Both the position numbers and the translations under genes were made by a program. Positions 8,433 through 16,206 of a stretch of DNA of 18,466 nucleotides are shown one piece after another. Each line of letters opens with the position of its first letter. Within the stretch, counting starts at the first letter, position 1. Source of the DNA: an uncultured Agathobacter sp. (GTDB taxonomy: Bacteria; Bacillota; Clostridia; Lachnospirales; Lachnospiraceae); contig CAKRKX010000047.1 of assembly GCA_934358675.1 (NCBI GenBank), forward strand, positions 1-18,466. The letters run 5' to 3'. The notes below the pieces were generated by a model that was not told the DNA's origin, searched no databases, and was given only the letters and a program-made list of their open reading frames with translations.

Positions 8433-10481
8433 TTATTCCTCAAACATCTCATCAGTCACCGGCTGGATCGTCTGTTCCTTCTTCTCATCCGATTCCGGCA
8501 TCAGAGAATCCTTCTTTGACTCATCTTCCTGCGGAAGTCCCTTCATCTCACGGAAGATCTTCATGAATTCCTTACCGGTGATCGTCTCTTTCTCATACAG
8601 ATACTCACTGATATGATCGAGCACATCACGATTTTCTTTGAGCATCTCCATTGCCTTGTTGTAGCTGTCATTGATGATCGAAAGCACTTCCTTATCGATC
8701 TGTCCCGCGGTATCCTCGCCGCAGATCAGTCCCGCACGACCCTCGAGATACTGATTCTCAACAGTTGCGAGGCACATCATACCAAACTTATCCGACATAC
8801 CGTACATTGTAACCATCGCGCGGGCGATCTTCGTCGCCTGCTCAATATCGTTCGCTGCACCGCTTGTCGCTGACTCAAACACGAGAACCTCTGCCGCACG
8901 TCCCGCCATATAGGTCGTGATCTTCGCAAGCAGTTCATCCTTCGTCTCTAAGTACTTCTCCTCCTCCGGAGTCTGAAGTGTGTAACCGAGCGCACCCATG
9001 GTACGCGGAACAATTGTAATCTTCTGTACCGGTTCCGTATTCTTCTGTAATGCGGATACCAGAGCATGACCAACCTCATGGTAGGAAACGATCTTGCGCT
9101 CCTTGTCACTCATGACGCGATCCTTCTTCTCTTTACCGCCCACAGCCACCAGCTCGAATGCCTCAAACAGATCCGACTGATTGACAAATTTTCGATGATT
9201 CTTGACCGCATTGATTGCGGCCTCATTGATCATATTGGCAAGATCCGAACCGACGAGTCCGGCTGTCGCCAAAGCAAGTGCATCAAGATCTACCGTCTCA
9301 TCCATATGCACATCCTTCGAATGTACTTTCAAAGTCTCAAGACGTCCCTTGAGATCCGGCTTATCCACGATAATACGACGATCGAAACGTCCCGGACGAA
9401 GCAATGCCTTATCAAGCACTTCCGGGCGGTTCGTTGCTGCAAGGATCAGGATTCCCTTTGAAGGATCAAATCCATCCATCTCCGCAAGGAGCTGGTTCAA
9501 TGTCTGCTCACGCTCATCGTTACCGCCGCCGTACCGACTGTCACGGCTTTTACCGATGGCATCGATCTCATCGATAAAGATGATACAAGGCGCCATCTTC
9601 TGTGCCTCCTTAAAGAGGTCACGCACACGGGAAGCACCGACACCGACGAACATCTCCACGAAATCAGAACCTGCCAGTGAGAAGAACGGCACGTTTGCCT
9701 CTCCCGCAACGGCTTTTGCAAGAAGTGTCTTACCGGTTCCGGGAGGTCCGACAAGAAGTGCTCCCTTCGGAAGCTTCGCTCCGATATCACGGTACTTCTT
9801 CGGATTGTGCAGGAAATCAACCACTTCCTGCAACGACTCTTTCGCTTCATCCTGTCCTGCGACATCCTTGAATGTCACACCGGTCGATTTCTCGACATAT
9901 ACCTTGGCGGTTGTCTTGCCGACGCCCATCGCGCCGCCGCCCATACGCTTCATCAGGACGCCAAAGAGGATCCACAGAATAATGATCGGGATCGCAAAGC
10001 TCAAAATATTGAGAAGCCATGTCGAGGTATTGTCCGGAACGGTTGCGGAGATCTCCACCGCCTTGCCGTCCGAAGTCTTTGCCTCTTTCAGTGTCTTGAT
10101 CAGATCCGTATCATTGACCGCGCCGGTGTAATACGTGATATCGTACTTGTCATCCACGAGTGTATAGTCAATCTCGTAGTTGCCGAACTCAACGGTCTTG
10201 ACGTTCTTCTTCTCAAGCTGCTCCAGGAAATCCGAATATGTAGTTTCCTTCGAACTCATCTGTGAGAAGCGGCTTGCAAAAAACGAGATAAAGAACAATG
10301 CAACCAGTGTCACCATGATAAAACTCAGGATCATCTGTCCGTTGTGATTGTTTTTCTTGTCTCCGTTGTTATTATTGTTACCGTTGTTGCCATTGTTATA
10401 ATTGTTGTTATTGCCGTTATTATAATTATTGCCACCGTTATAGTTGCCGTTGTTATAATTATTCGGTGCCTGATTGTCCAT
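8433..10481 (-). CDS. ftsH: ATP-dependent zinc metalloprotease FtsH with Asn-rich N-terminal tail
   Basis: FtsH is the hexameric membrane-anchored AAA protease that degrades misfolded membrane proteins and regulators. From the chosen start it has 682 residues: a cytoplasmic tail (1-48) made almost only of Asn, Gly and Tyr, TM1 (about 50-71), a short extracytoplasmic domain (72-154), TM2 (155-178), AAA module with Walker A GPPGTGKT (245-252), Walker B IIFIDEID (300-307), second region of homology (about 348-368), zinc site HEVGH (468-472; HEAGH is commoner but HExxH is intact), and an acidic tail. The ATG at 10479-10481 is preceded by GGAGGG; in-frame ATGs up to 10574 lie at or upstream of the promoter or lack a ribosome binding site. 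It is cotranscribed with uvrC and divergent from pyrG. Confidence 0.96.
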   Translation of the reverse strand: MDNQAPNNYNNGNYNGGNNYNNGNNNNYNNGNNGNNNNNGDKKNNHNGQMILSFIMVTLVALFFISFFASRFSQMSSKETTYSDFLEQLEKKNVKTVEFGNYEIDYTLVDDKYDITYYTGAVNDTDLIKTLKEAKTSDGKAVEISATVPDNTSTWLLNILSFAIPIIILWILFGVLMKRMGGGAMGVGKTTAKVYVEKSTGVTFKDVAGQDEAKESLQEVVDFLHNPKKYRDIGAKLPKGALLVGPPGTGKTLLAKAVAGEANVPFFSLAGSDFVEMFVGVGASRVRDLFKEAQKMAPCIIFIDEIDAIGKSRDSRYGGGNDEREQTLNQLLAEMDGFDPSKGILILAATNRPEVLDKALLRPGRFDRRIIVDKPDLKGRLETLKVHSKDVHMDETVDLDALALATAGLVGSDLANMINEAAINAVKNHRKFVNQSDLFEAFELVAVGGKEKKDRVMSDKERKIVSYHEVGHALVSALQKNTEPVQKITIVPRTMGALGYTLQTPEEEKYLETKDELLAKITTYMAGRAAEVLVFESATSGAANDIEQATKIARAMVTMYGMSDKFGMMCLATVENQYLEGRAGLICGEDTAGQIDKEVLSIINDSYNKAMEMLKENRDVLDHISEYLYEKETITGKEFMKIFREMKGLPQEDESKKDSLMPESDEKKEQTIQPVTDEMFEE

Positions 10482-10533
10482 AAGCCCTCCAGTTGTATGC
10501 ATGCACACAAATTCTCTTGTATTTCGTATCTTT

Positions 10534-10562
10534 ATTATATGTAAAGGAAACTTCAAAATCAA
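10534..10562 (-). promoter_or_regulatory. Predicted sigma-A promoter of ftsH-uvrC
   Basis: On the minus strand TTGATT (10557-10562) lies 17 bp from a perfect TATAAT (10534-10539), about 50 bp before the chosen ftsH ATG. Its position supports starting ftsH at 10481 rather than at more upstream in-frame ATGs, which would overlap the promoter. Confidence 0.7.
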
Positions 10563-10614
10563 CATTTTGTTCATGAACTTTTCTTGTTCTTTCTAAACTT
10601 TTTCTAAAAAAGTG

Positions 10615-10643
10615 TGGAATATTTTGATCTTAGGCTGTATAAT
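10615..10643 (+). promoter_or_regulatory. Predicted promoter of pyrG
   Basis: A perfect TATAAT (10638-10643) has a weak -35 TGGAAT (10615-10620) 17 bp upstream. The leader to the ATG is about 45 nt and AT-rich. I see no run of G at the likely start point and no terminator-like hairpin in the leader, so the CTP-sensing reiterative-transcription attenuation known for Bacillus pyrG is not evident here. The 50 bp between this promoter and the ftsH promoter contains a perfect 10-bp palindrome, GTTCATGAAC (10569-10578). Confidence 0.6.
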
Positions 10644-10695
10644 ATGTAAGTTATTAGTATCGCTTAATATTTTTACAAATTTGAGGAGGATAATT

Positions 10696-12300
10696 ATGCC
10701 TGTTAAATACGTCTTTGTCACTGGTGGTGTTGTTTCCGGTCTCGGAAAAGGAATTACCGCTGCATCTCTTGGACGTCTGCTGAAGGCTCGTGGCTACAAA
10801 GTCACAATGCAGAAGTTTGACCCATATATCAATATTGATCCGGGAACCATGAACCCGATCCAGCACGGAGAGGTATTCGTTACCGACGATGGTGCGGAGA
10901 CTGACCTTGATCTTGGACATTATGAGAGATTTATCGATGAGAGTCTGACAAAGAACTCCAACGTTACAACCGGTAAGGTATACTGGTCTGTACTGCAGAA
11001 GGAGCGCCGCGGTGATTACGGCGGAGGAACAGTTCAGGTTATTCCACATATTACCAACGAAATCAAAAGCCGATTCTATCGCAACTTTACCTCAGACGAT
11101 ATGCACATCGCCATCATCGAGGTCGGCGGTACTGTCGGAGATATCGAGAGCCAGCCTTTCTTAGAGGCGATCCGTCAGTTCCAGCATGAAGTCGGACATG
11201 AGAATGCGATCCTGTGTCATGTAACACTGATCCCATACATCCGTGCTTCAGGTGAGCTTAAGACAAAGCCTACCCAGGCGAGCGTTAAGGAGCTTCAGGG
11301 AATGGGTATCCAGCCGGATATCATCGTATGCCGTTCCGAGCAGCCGCTTGATCAGGGACTCAAGGACAAGATCGCATTGTTCTGTAACGTACCGAACACA
11401 CACGTACTGCAGAACCTTGATGTTGAATACCTCTACGAGGCACCTCTGGCTATGGAGCAGGAGAATCTTGCCAAGGTTGCATGCGAGTGCTTAAAGCTTG
11501 ATTGTCCGGAGCCGGATCTTGCAGACTGGAAGCAGATGGTCAACGACCTTCGCCATCCGGATAAGGAAGTCAAGATTGCTTTGGTTGGAAAATATACTGC
11601 ATTACACGATGCTTACATCTCCGTTGTTGAGGCGTTAAAGCACGGCGGAATCCCGCTTCACACAACGATCGATATCAAGTGGGTGGATTCTGAGGAGCTG
11701 AACGCAGACAATGTGGACAGTGTTCTCGGAGATGTCAACGGAATCCTCGTTCCCGGCGGATTCGGTATCCGTGGTGTAGAGGGCAAGATCCTTGCCGCAC
11801 GCTATGCAAGAGAGAACAAGATCCCATACCTCGGACTTTGCCTTGGTATGCAGGTTGCCATCATCGAGTTTGCAAGACATGTATGCGGTTTTAACGATGC
11901 ACACAGTATCGAGCTTGACCCGAACACAACCCATCCGGTTATCGCTCTGATGCCTGACCAGAACGGTGTTGAGGATATCGGTGGAACCTTAAGACTCGGT
12001 GCTTATCCATGTATCCTTGAGAAAGATTCCAAGGCATACAGCGTATATGGAACCGAAGAGATTTCCGAGCGTCATCGTCATCGTTACGAGGTCAACAACG
12101 ATTACCGTACCGCTCTTCTTGAGCACGGCATGAAACTTTGCGGAACTTCCCCTGACGGAAGAATCGTCGAGATGATCGAGATTCCGGATCATCCGTGGTT
12201 TATCGCCACACAGGCTCATCCGGAACTGAAGTCCCGTCCAAACCGTCCACATCCGCTTTTCCGTGGTTTTGTGGAAGCCGCTACCAAGTGCAAGAGATAA
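10696..12300 (+). CDS. pyrG: CTP synthase (glutamine-hydrolysing)
   Basis: PyrG makes CTP from UTP, ATP and glutamine, the last step of de novo pyrimidine nucleotide synthesis. The 534-residue protein has the N-terminal amidoligase domain with P-loop [10 protein letters not shown] (10-19), and a C-terminal class I glutamine amidotransferase domain with nucleophile Cys382 in GLCLGMQ and the catalytic His in QAHPE near the end. Its length matches bacterial CTP synthases closely. The ATG at 10696 follows TTGAGGAGGA; the reading frame is open upstream for 28 codons, but that stretch covers the promoter and would add a non-family extension. It appears monocistronic: own promoter, strong terminator 17 bp after the stop. 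Confidence 0.98.
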   Translation: MPVKYVFVTGGVVSGLGKGITAASLGRLLKARGYKVTMQKFDPYINIDPGTMNPIQHGEVFVTDDGAETDLDLGHYERFIDESLTKNSNVTTGKVYWSVLQKERRGDYGGGTVQVIPHITNEIKSRFYRNFTSDDMHIAIIEVGGTVGDIESQPFLEAIRQFQHEVGHENAILCHVTLIPYIRASGELKTKPTQASVKELQGMGIQPDIIVCRSEQPLDQGLKDKIALFCNVPNTHVLQNLDVEYLYEAPLAMEQENLAKVACECLKLDCPEPDLADWKQMVNDLRHPDKEVKIALVGKYTALHDAYISVVEALKHGGIPLHTTIDIKWVDSEELNADNVDSVLGDVNGILVPGGFGIRGVEGKILAARYARENKIPYLGLCLGMQVAIIEFARHVCGFNDAHSIELDPNTTHPVIALMPDQNGVEDIGGTLRLGAYPCILEKDSKAYSVYGTEEISERHRHRYEVNNDYRTALLEHGMKLCGTSPDGRIVEMIEIPDHPWFIATQAHPELKSRPNRPHPLFRGFVEAATKCKR

Positions 12301-12317
12301 TAAATTGTAGAATATAT

Positions 12318-12348
12318 GCCCCCGGTTTTATTTCCGGGGGCTTTATTT
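12318..12348 (+). terminator. Intrinsic terminator of pyrG
   Basis: A perfect 8-bp GC stem, GCCCCCGG (12318-12325) and CCGGGGGC (12334-12341), encloses an 8-base loop and is followed by TTTATTT. It lies 17 bp after the pyrG stop codon. Confidence 0.92.
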
Positions 12349-12399
12349 ACGCGAAGCACCGAGACTTGAACCACTCTCACATTTCAAGTATTCCTGCCC

Positions 12400-12428
12400 T
12401 TGTCAAGCAATTGACCGTTTATTATAAT
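12400..12428 (+). promoter_or_regulatory. Predicted sigma-A promoter of the WYL regulator gene
   Basis: TTGTCA (12400-12405) and a perfect TATAAT (12423-12428) are 17 bp apart, about 50 bp before the ATG. A second TATAAT at 12457-12462 has no convincing -35 and is part of the dyad described separately. Confidence 0.75.
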
Positions 12429-12461
12429 GAATGTGATCAAATGGAATAGCATCCATTATAA
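12422..12461. promoter_or_regulatory. Imperfect inverted repeat over the -10 region (candidate operator)
   Basis: TTATAATGAATG (12422-12433) and CATCCATTATAA (12450-12461) are reverse complements at 11 of 12 positions, separated by 16 bp. One arm covers the -10 box of the regulator gene and the other lies just downstream of the expected start site. The half-site centres are 28 bp apart, close to a whole number of helical turns. That placement fits autoregulation by a dimeric repressor, probably the WYL protein encoded next, but this is inference; AT-rich promoter sequence can produce such matches by chance. Confidence 0.4.
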
Positions 12462-12478
12462 TTAGAGGAGAAAGTTAC

Positions 12479-13462
12479 ATGCCAAGATCAACGAATCAGA
12501 AGCAAAAGATATTGCTTATTCTTGATTATTTACAAAAACATACGGACGAAACGCATGATGCGACGACGCCACAGTTGATCGACTATCTGGCTGCCAACGG
12601 AATCAAAGCGGAGCGCAAAAGTATCTACAACGATATTCAGACGCTGACCGATTTCGGATACGACATTGTGCGCGGTCCCGGTCCGCACGACGGCTACCAG
12701 CTTCTCTCCCGCGACTTTGAGCTTGCGGAGGTGAAGCTTCTCGTTGATCTGGTGCAGTCTTCCAAGTTTATCACAACAAAGAAGTCGCGCGAACTGATCG
12801 GCAAACTCCAGCATCTCGTCAGCGAGAACGATGCCCGAAAACTCCAGCGTCAGGTTGTGGTCACAGACCGTAACAAAGCGCTCAATGAGAACATCTACTA
12901 CAGTGTCGATGTCATCTATGCCGCGATTGCAGACAACAGGCAGATCCGTTTTCAATACTTCGACTGGGATGTGCACAAGCAGATGGTTCCACGCAAGGGC
13001 GGCGCAATCTACGAGATCAGCCCGTGGCTTCTCACCTGGGACGACGAGAACTACTATCTTGTCGCTTATGACAGTTCTGCTTCGATGATGAAGCATTATC
13101 GCGTGGACAAGATGCTGCACATTGAATTATCGGAAGCCGCTCGCGAAGGGCGCGAAGCCTTCGAGCAGATCGATGTGGCAGCCTACTCGAAGAAGACGTT
13201 CGGCATGTTTGCAGGCGAGGAGGAAACGATCCAGCTTCTGTGTGACAATGCCTTGATCGGTGTCATTGTCGACCGTTTCGGAAGCGATGTTGCGCTTCGT
13301 CCCTACGATGATATGCACGCTTTGGCCCGCATGAACATCGCGGTCAGCCCACAGTTTTTCGGTTGGCTTGCCGGCCTCTCCGGGCGCGTCACCATCTACG
13401 CACCGCAAAGCCTTGCCGCATCTTACAAAGACTACCTGCAGCATCTTCTGGATGGCTGCTAA
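12479..13462 (+). CDS. WYL-domain transcriptional regulator
   Basis: This 327-residue cytoplasmic protein has an N-terminal DeoR/HTH_11-type winged helix (about 8-75; recognition region around ERKSIYNDIQTLTDFGYDI) and a WYL domain (about 138-215) whose signature here reads SPWLLTWDDENYYLVAYD, with WLL in place of WYL. A C-terminal WCX-like extension follows to the end (ARMNIAVSPQFFGWLAGL at about 281-298). WYL proteins are ligand-sensing regulators, often of stress, DNA-damage or phage-defence genes (family knowledge); nothing here names its ligand. The ATG is preceded by AGAGGAGAAAG. It has its own promoter and a dyad that may be its operator. Downstream comes a 400-bp fold-back sequence rather than a plain terminator. 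Confidence 0.92.
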   Translation: MPRSTNQKQKILLILDYLQKHTDETHDATTPQLIDYLAANGIKAERKSIYNDIQTLTDFGYDIVRGPGPHDGYQLLSRDFELAEVKLLVDLVQSSKFITTKKSRELIGKLQHLVSENDARKLQRQVVVTDRNKALNENIYYSVDVIYAAIADNRQIRFQYFDWDVHKQMVPRKGGAIYEISPWLLTWDDENYYLVAYDSSASMMKHYRVDKMLHIELSEAAREGREAFEQIDVAAYSKKTFGMFAGEEETIQLLCDNALIGVIVDRFGSDVALRPYDDMHALARMNIAVSPQFFGWLAGLSGRVTIYAPQSLAASYKDYLQHLLDGC

Positions 13463-13470
13463 ATGGATGA

Positions 13471-13872
13471 TTTCTTCCTCCTTTTCCGAGGAAGAATTTG
13501 AGGCAATTGCCTCGTAGCGATTCAAATACCGATTGTGGAACTACATATTTTTCTATGCTAGTTATCCCAATCTCTAATTTTGTGCAGGATACGTTTCGCT
13601 TCTTTTATGATTTCTATTCGCCAAAGTTTGGACAATTCCGTGACGGTTGTTCGCCGAGACACAGACTGCGTCCGTAGCATCTGTGTCCGGCGGACACCGA
13701 CCCGGAATAGTTCAAACGTTGTCGTACACAAAATGGAAGCGAAGCATATCCCGCTACAAAATTTACGAGATTTGTCTAAAACCACATAGAAAAATATGCA
13801 GTCCCACAATCTTAGAATTGAAACACCAACCGGGCAATTGCCCACAACACACACATAAAAAGGAGGAAGAAA
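13471..13872. repeat. Long imperfect inverted repeat (about 400-bp fold-back) filling the WYL-DUF4250 gap
   Basis: The whole intergenic region is symmetric about 13672. Matching arm segments, outermost to innermost: 13471-13485 with 13858-13872 (15/15); GAGGCAATTGCCTC (13500-13513) facing GGGCAATTGCCC (13832-13843), each itself palindromic; 13531-13557 with 13785-13811 (25/27); 13587-13602 with 13736-13751 (14/16); 13626-13640 with 13703-13717 (13/15); GACACAGA at 13658-13665 with 13680-13687 (8/8); the apex loop is about 14 nt. The regular symmetry over 400 bp cannot be chance. It could be a fold-back miniature element (MITE-like) that inserted here, or a very long structured RNA. Open frames on both strands inside it are poorly protein-like, and since the two strands are near-copies I do not call them genes. 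Confidence 0.88.
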
Positions 13873-13874
13873 AC

Positions 13875-14051
13875 ATGAATTTACCAAAAGATCCGGTGAT
13901 GCTGCTGTCCGTTGTAAATACGCAATTGCGCGACCATTATGCGACGCTCACAGAGATGGCTGCTGCATATATGGTGGATGAAGACGAAATCATTGCAAAA
14001 CTTGATGCGATCAATTATCATTATGACGAGAAACAAAATCAGTTTATCTAA
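13875..14051 (+). CDS. Small conserved protein, DUF4250-like
   Basis: This 58-residue protein begins MNLPKDPVMLLSVVNTQLRD and ends in YHYDEKQNQFI, matching my memory of the DUF4250 family found in many Clostridia: a short helical protein starting with an LPKDP-type motif and an acidic helix-turn-helix-like middle (TLTEMAAAYMVDEDEIIAKLDAI). The function is unknown. The ATG is preceded by a near-ideal AAGGAGGAAG sequence, which is also the right-hand terminal arm of the 400-bp inverted repeat. No convincing promoter of its own is visible, so transcription may come from the WYL gene or from within the repeat. A gap of 34 bp separates it from the next small gene on the same strand. Confidence 0.85.
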   Translation: MNLPKDPVMLLSVVNTQLRDHYATLTEMAAAYMVDEDEIIAKLDAINYHYDEKQNQFI

Positions 14052-14085
14052 AGAGTAAATCTGATCATAGAAAGGAAGTACACAC

Positions 14086-14262
14086 ATGGCAGTAAGTTGT
14101 GACTTTTGCGCATACAATGAGTATGATGAGGAGGACGAAGCGTACTACTGCTCCGTCAATATGGACGAGGACGATATGGCGCGCTTTATGCAGAGCAGTT
14201 ACCGTGAGTGTCCGTATTACCGCTCCGGAGATGAATATAAGGTCGTTCGCCACCAGATGTAA
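14086..14262 (+). CDS. Small acidic Cys-containing protein, DUF6472-like
   Basis: This 58-residue protein (MAVSCDFCAYNEYDEEDEAYY...) is strongly acidic, with cysteines at 5, 8, 22 and 42: a CxxC near the start, one in the middle and one in ECPYY. The pattern suggests a small metal-binding or redox-active fold. It resembles the DUF6472 family as I remember it from Lachnospiraceae, including the C-terminal DEYKVVRHQM. The function is unknown. The ATG follows AAGGAAG at normal spacing. The start is supported because the CxxC lies right after it and the stop codon runs straight into the terminator. It is probably cotranscribed with the DUF4250-like gene. Confidence 0.85.
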   Translation: MAVSCDFCAYNEYDEEDEAYYCSVNMDEDDMARFMQSSYRECPYYRSGDEYKVVRHQM

Positions 14263-14287
14263 AAAGAGCCATTTCCGGCTCTTTTTT
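14261..14287. terminator. Bidirectional intrinsic terminator
   Basis: AAAAAGAGCC (14261-14270) pairs with GGCTCTTTTT (14277-14286) around a 6-base loop. The plus strand ends in a run of six T, and the minus strand in a run of five T. It closes the small-gene unit on the plus strand and can also stop the convergent sigma/anti-sigma transcript, whose last stop codon is about 90 bp away. Nothing else is recognised in 14288-14374 apart from a weak TGTGTA/TACACA dyad. Confidence 0.88.
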
Positions 14288-14374
14288 CATGTCGACAATG
14301 TGTATTTACTTTACACAATTCCAATGCCTACGTTATTTACAAAACAGTCTCTTGTGGGCGATGCTTCCAACAAC

Positions 14375-15304
14375 TTAAAAACACTTCTTTCGCAAACGCA
14401 CTACAGTCCCAACGATAACAAAGACAAGTCCGATCAGAACAGCCCCGACTTCCATCTGTAGATGAAGATCACGATCCATCAGTTGCACCCATCCCATCTG
14501 ATTTCCGATGCCAAGGCTGACTCCACAGACAGCGATCGAAAGTCCGGCTTTCACGAATCCGTTGCAAGGCAGATATCGGATTGCAAGGAAAATCAACCAG
14601 GCTGCCACCACATAAAAGCTTGATACCGCGAGCAGATCATGAATGGCATTCGGATAATCGATACAAAATGCAAAGATCATCAGATAAAACCAGACCGTGT
14701 CCCAGATCATGCACAAAAGACCTTTGTGATTCTTAAACGTTTCCGGCAGATCCGCCTGATAAACCACGATCGGGAACAGCGGCAATGACAGTCCGAATAC
14801 CGTCGAGAAAGCGATCTCCGCGAACCGCAAAATACCGCCGTTATCAAAGAACATTTCCGTAAAGAAAATAACCAAAAGCAATGCGATCGTCGAAAAAATA
14901 ATCGTCTTTGAAAGCTTCTTTTTCGAGGATACAAGTGGCACAACGGTAAGCCCTGCCACAAGAAGCATGGATGCGATCAGCACCGCATCGGTCTTTAAAT
15001 CGGAATATCCCGGCAGCGTCAGCATCAGCACGATGACCACCGGCAAGATCAGAATACCGGCTATTACGATTCCGGTCTTGAATGCAAGAGATCGTTCCTT
15101 TTTCTCATGCCTTTTTAAGATGTCATGCGTTTCGGACAACAGATCGGCTTCGATCTTATCGTCGTCCATCTCCGCAAGCACTCTGGTGCACGCAGCACAA
15201 TCTTTTAAATGTTCCTCGACCATCGCAGAGCTCGCGGCGCTGCACACATGATCATGATACAGCGGCAATATATCCTGAATAATTTCACACGAAATGTTTT
15301 TCAT
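14375..15304 (-). CDS. Zinc-finger anti-sigma factor with multi-pass membrane domain
   Basis: From the chosen start this is a 309-residue protein. Its N-terminus has the zf-HC2 anti-sigma zinc-binding pattern, Cys6 ... His32-x3-Cys36-x2-Cys39 (HLKDCAAC), followed by a charged linker (46-75) and about eight hydrophobic helices (77-98, 107-126, 135-153, 158-182, 196-215, 223-245, 250-268, 285-303). It probably holds the sigma factor encoded just upstream at the membrane until a signal releases it (family knowledge). The ATG at 15302-15304 lies 1 bp after the sigma stop codon with an AGGAAAGGATGG ribosome binding site; the frame is open further upstream but that part overlaps the sigma gene and is not family-like. 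The membrane domain has many more helices than the single-pass anti-sigma type, so it may be a sensor itself. Confidence 0.85.
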   Translation of the reverse strand: MKNISCEIIQDILPLYHDHVCSAASSAMVEEHLKDCAACTRVLAEMDDDKIEADLLSETHDILKRHEKKERSLAFKTGIVIAGILILPVVIVLMLTLPGYSDLKTDAVLIASMLLVAGLTVVPLVSSKKKLSKTIIFSTIALLLVIFFTEMFFDNGGILRFAEIAFSTVFGLSLPLFPIVVYQADLPETFKNHKGLLCMIWDTVWFYLMIFAFCIDYPNAIHDLLAVSSFYVVAAWLIFLAIRYLPCNGFVKAGLSIAVCGVSLGIGNQMGWVQLMDRDLHLQMEVGAVLIGLVFVIVGTVVRLRKKCF

Positions 15305-15305
15305 A

Positions 15306-15782
15306 TTAATCCATCCTTTCCTTAATTTTGAGTTTGGCTCGGTGGTAAGTGACCCTTGCCCAGCTCTCGGTGTGTCCGAAGATTTCTGCGACCTCCGCAA
15401 ATGACAGCTCGCCAAACACCCGAAGTTCAAACACTTCTTTGTATGGTTCCTCAAGTTCATGTAACAGCTTATGTATCGCAAAAGAAGATTCTTTTGTTAT
15501 AAAATCGTCCTCAACATGAGTATAATCACTTAAAATTTCGATGTCACCGGACGAGTCGGAAATCCTTTTGCTTTTACGAAAATGATCGTTACAGAGATTC
15601 TTTGCGATCGAACATAACCATGTGTATTCCGCAGCTTCTTTCTTAAAGTCCGACTTGGCAGTCATCGCTTTGAAAAAAGTACTCTGTGTGATTTCTTCCG
15701 CAAGTCCCGGGTCTTTTACGATATTCATCACAAACGAGTATACCTGCATAAAATAGGTATGGTATATTTTTTCGACATTCAT
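15306..15782 (-). CDS. ECF-type RNA polymerase sigma factor
   Basis: This 158-residue protein contains only the two conserved parts of ECF sigma-70 factors: region 2 (about 6-75, including DPGLAEEITQSTFFKAM and WLCSIAKNLCNDHFRKSKR) and region 4 (about 104-155, LEEPYKEVFELRVFGELSFAEVAEIFGHTESWARVTYHRAK), joined by an acidic linker. It directs RNA polymerase to a small regulon, typically for envelope or antimicrobial stress (family knowledge). I start it at ATG 15780-15782, 9 bp after AGGAGG; an in-frame GTG two codons upstream is too close to that site. It is coupled to its anti-sigma gene and is preceded by a matching ECF-type promoter. Confidence 0.93.
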   Translation of the reverse strand: MNVEKIYHTYFMQVYSFVMNIVKDPGLAEEITQSTFFKAMTAKSDFKKEAAEYTWLCSIAKNLCNDHFRKSKRISDSSGDIEILSDYTHVEDDFITKESSFAIHKLLHELEEPYKEVFELRVFGELSFAEVAEIFGHTESWARVTYHRAKLKIKERMD

Positions 15783-15812
15783 GGTCACTCACCTCCTTCC
15801 CGATTTCATAAG

Positions 15813-15841
15813 TTAGACGGAGTAATATCCGATTCGTTACA
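15813..15841 (-). promoter_or_regulatory. Predicted ECF-type autoregulated promoter of the sigma/anti-sigma operon
   Basis: On the minus strand TGTAAC (15836-15841) and CGTCTAA (15813-15819) are spaced 16 bp apart. An AAC-containing -35 with a CGTC-type -10 is the known pattern of many Firmicutes ECF promoters, and these usually drive their own sigma gene. The leader from there to the ATG is about 30 nt. AT-rich sequence further upstream (15842-15880) might hold an additional sigma-A promoter, but I find no pair of boxes good enough to call. Confidence 0.65.
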
Positions 15842-15900
15842 AACTTTTTTATTTTCTATATTTTAGCATATAATAATCATCTCGCCATCCATTTTCCTGC

Positions 15901-16206
15901 CTAGAAATTACTCATCTCTTTGCAAATTTCATATACGCCATATAGCCCTGATGAATCAGGATTTTCCATACTTTTCAGCCTACACGCATCAACCCTTCCC
16001 CATAAGTAAGCGCTCAACTTATGAGGAAAGCCAAGCAATCTTGGCTCATTTACACCAATCAAATTCTTCGGTTTGCACAAACACCCCCAATATATTCCCG
16101 GTATATTTTTTATAATAACCTGTCCGCAATATGCCGTAATATCGTACATAATTTTTCCTGTCCCTGAAGAAATTTTTTCCATATGCTCTGGTATACATTC
16201 CTCCAT
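15901..16206 (-). pseudogene. Paralog array copy 4: 5'-deleted copy of the unknown ~195-residue family
   Basis: The 101 codons correspond to residues about 96-196 of the intact copies (starting at MEECIPEHMEKI, aligned with METCIPVHMDKM of copy 3). The first ~95 codons are missing: the sequence jumps directly from a leader homologous to that of copy 2 into the middle of the gene at a short shared stretch near TGATGGAGGA. The conserved core MYDITAYCGQVIIKN, the KPKNLIGVNEPRLLGF block and the C-terminus are kept, but the otherwise invariant YTWRV is replaced by GTGKI. An in-frame TAG lies two codons before the first ATG, and GGAGGA overlaps that ATG rather than preceding it. It may be a decayed gene, or a short C-terminal-domain protein. 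Confidence 0.75.

Noticed and set aside
10482..10574. 31-codon N-terminal extension of FtsH
   Set aside because: It would overlap the predicted promoter; the GGAGGG site precedes the ATG at 10481.
10569..10578. Perfect palindrome GTTCATGAAC between the divergent ftsH and pyrG promoters
   Set aside because: Short enough to be expected by chance, with no second copy in the window; recorded but not called an operator.
12350..12385. tRNA-like 3' end on the minus strand (CACCGAGACTTGAACC resembles a T-arm)
   Set aside because: The bases flanking the TTCAAGT loop do not form a five-pair T stem, and no anticodon arm, D-arm or acceptor stem can be built from the neighbouring sequence.
13801..13826. 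Segment ending in AGAATTGAAAC, reminiscent of the end of a type I-B CRISPR repeat
   Set aside because: It occurs once, with no spaced repeats; it is explained as part of the right arm of the 400-bp inverted repeat.
13558..13887. Open frames on both strands within the fold-back (about 109 codons minus, 70 codons plus)
   Set aside because: They lie wholly within a near-palindromic non-coding repeat, have no ribosome binding sites, and the two strands are near-copies, so a long frame can arise without coding function.
14299..14317. TGTGTA/TACACA dyad downstream of the anti-sigma gene
   Set aside because: Six AT-rich pairs without a T-run; the bidirectional terminator at 14261-14287 explains termination here.
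15305..15481. 59-codon N-terminal extension of the anti-sigma factor
   Set aside because: It overlaps the sigma gene, lacks family resemblance, and a strong ribosome binding site precedes the ATG at 15304.
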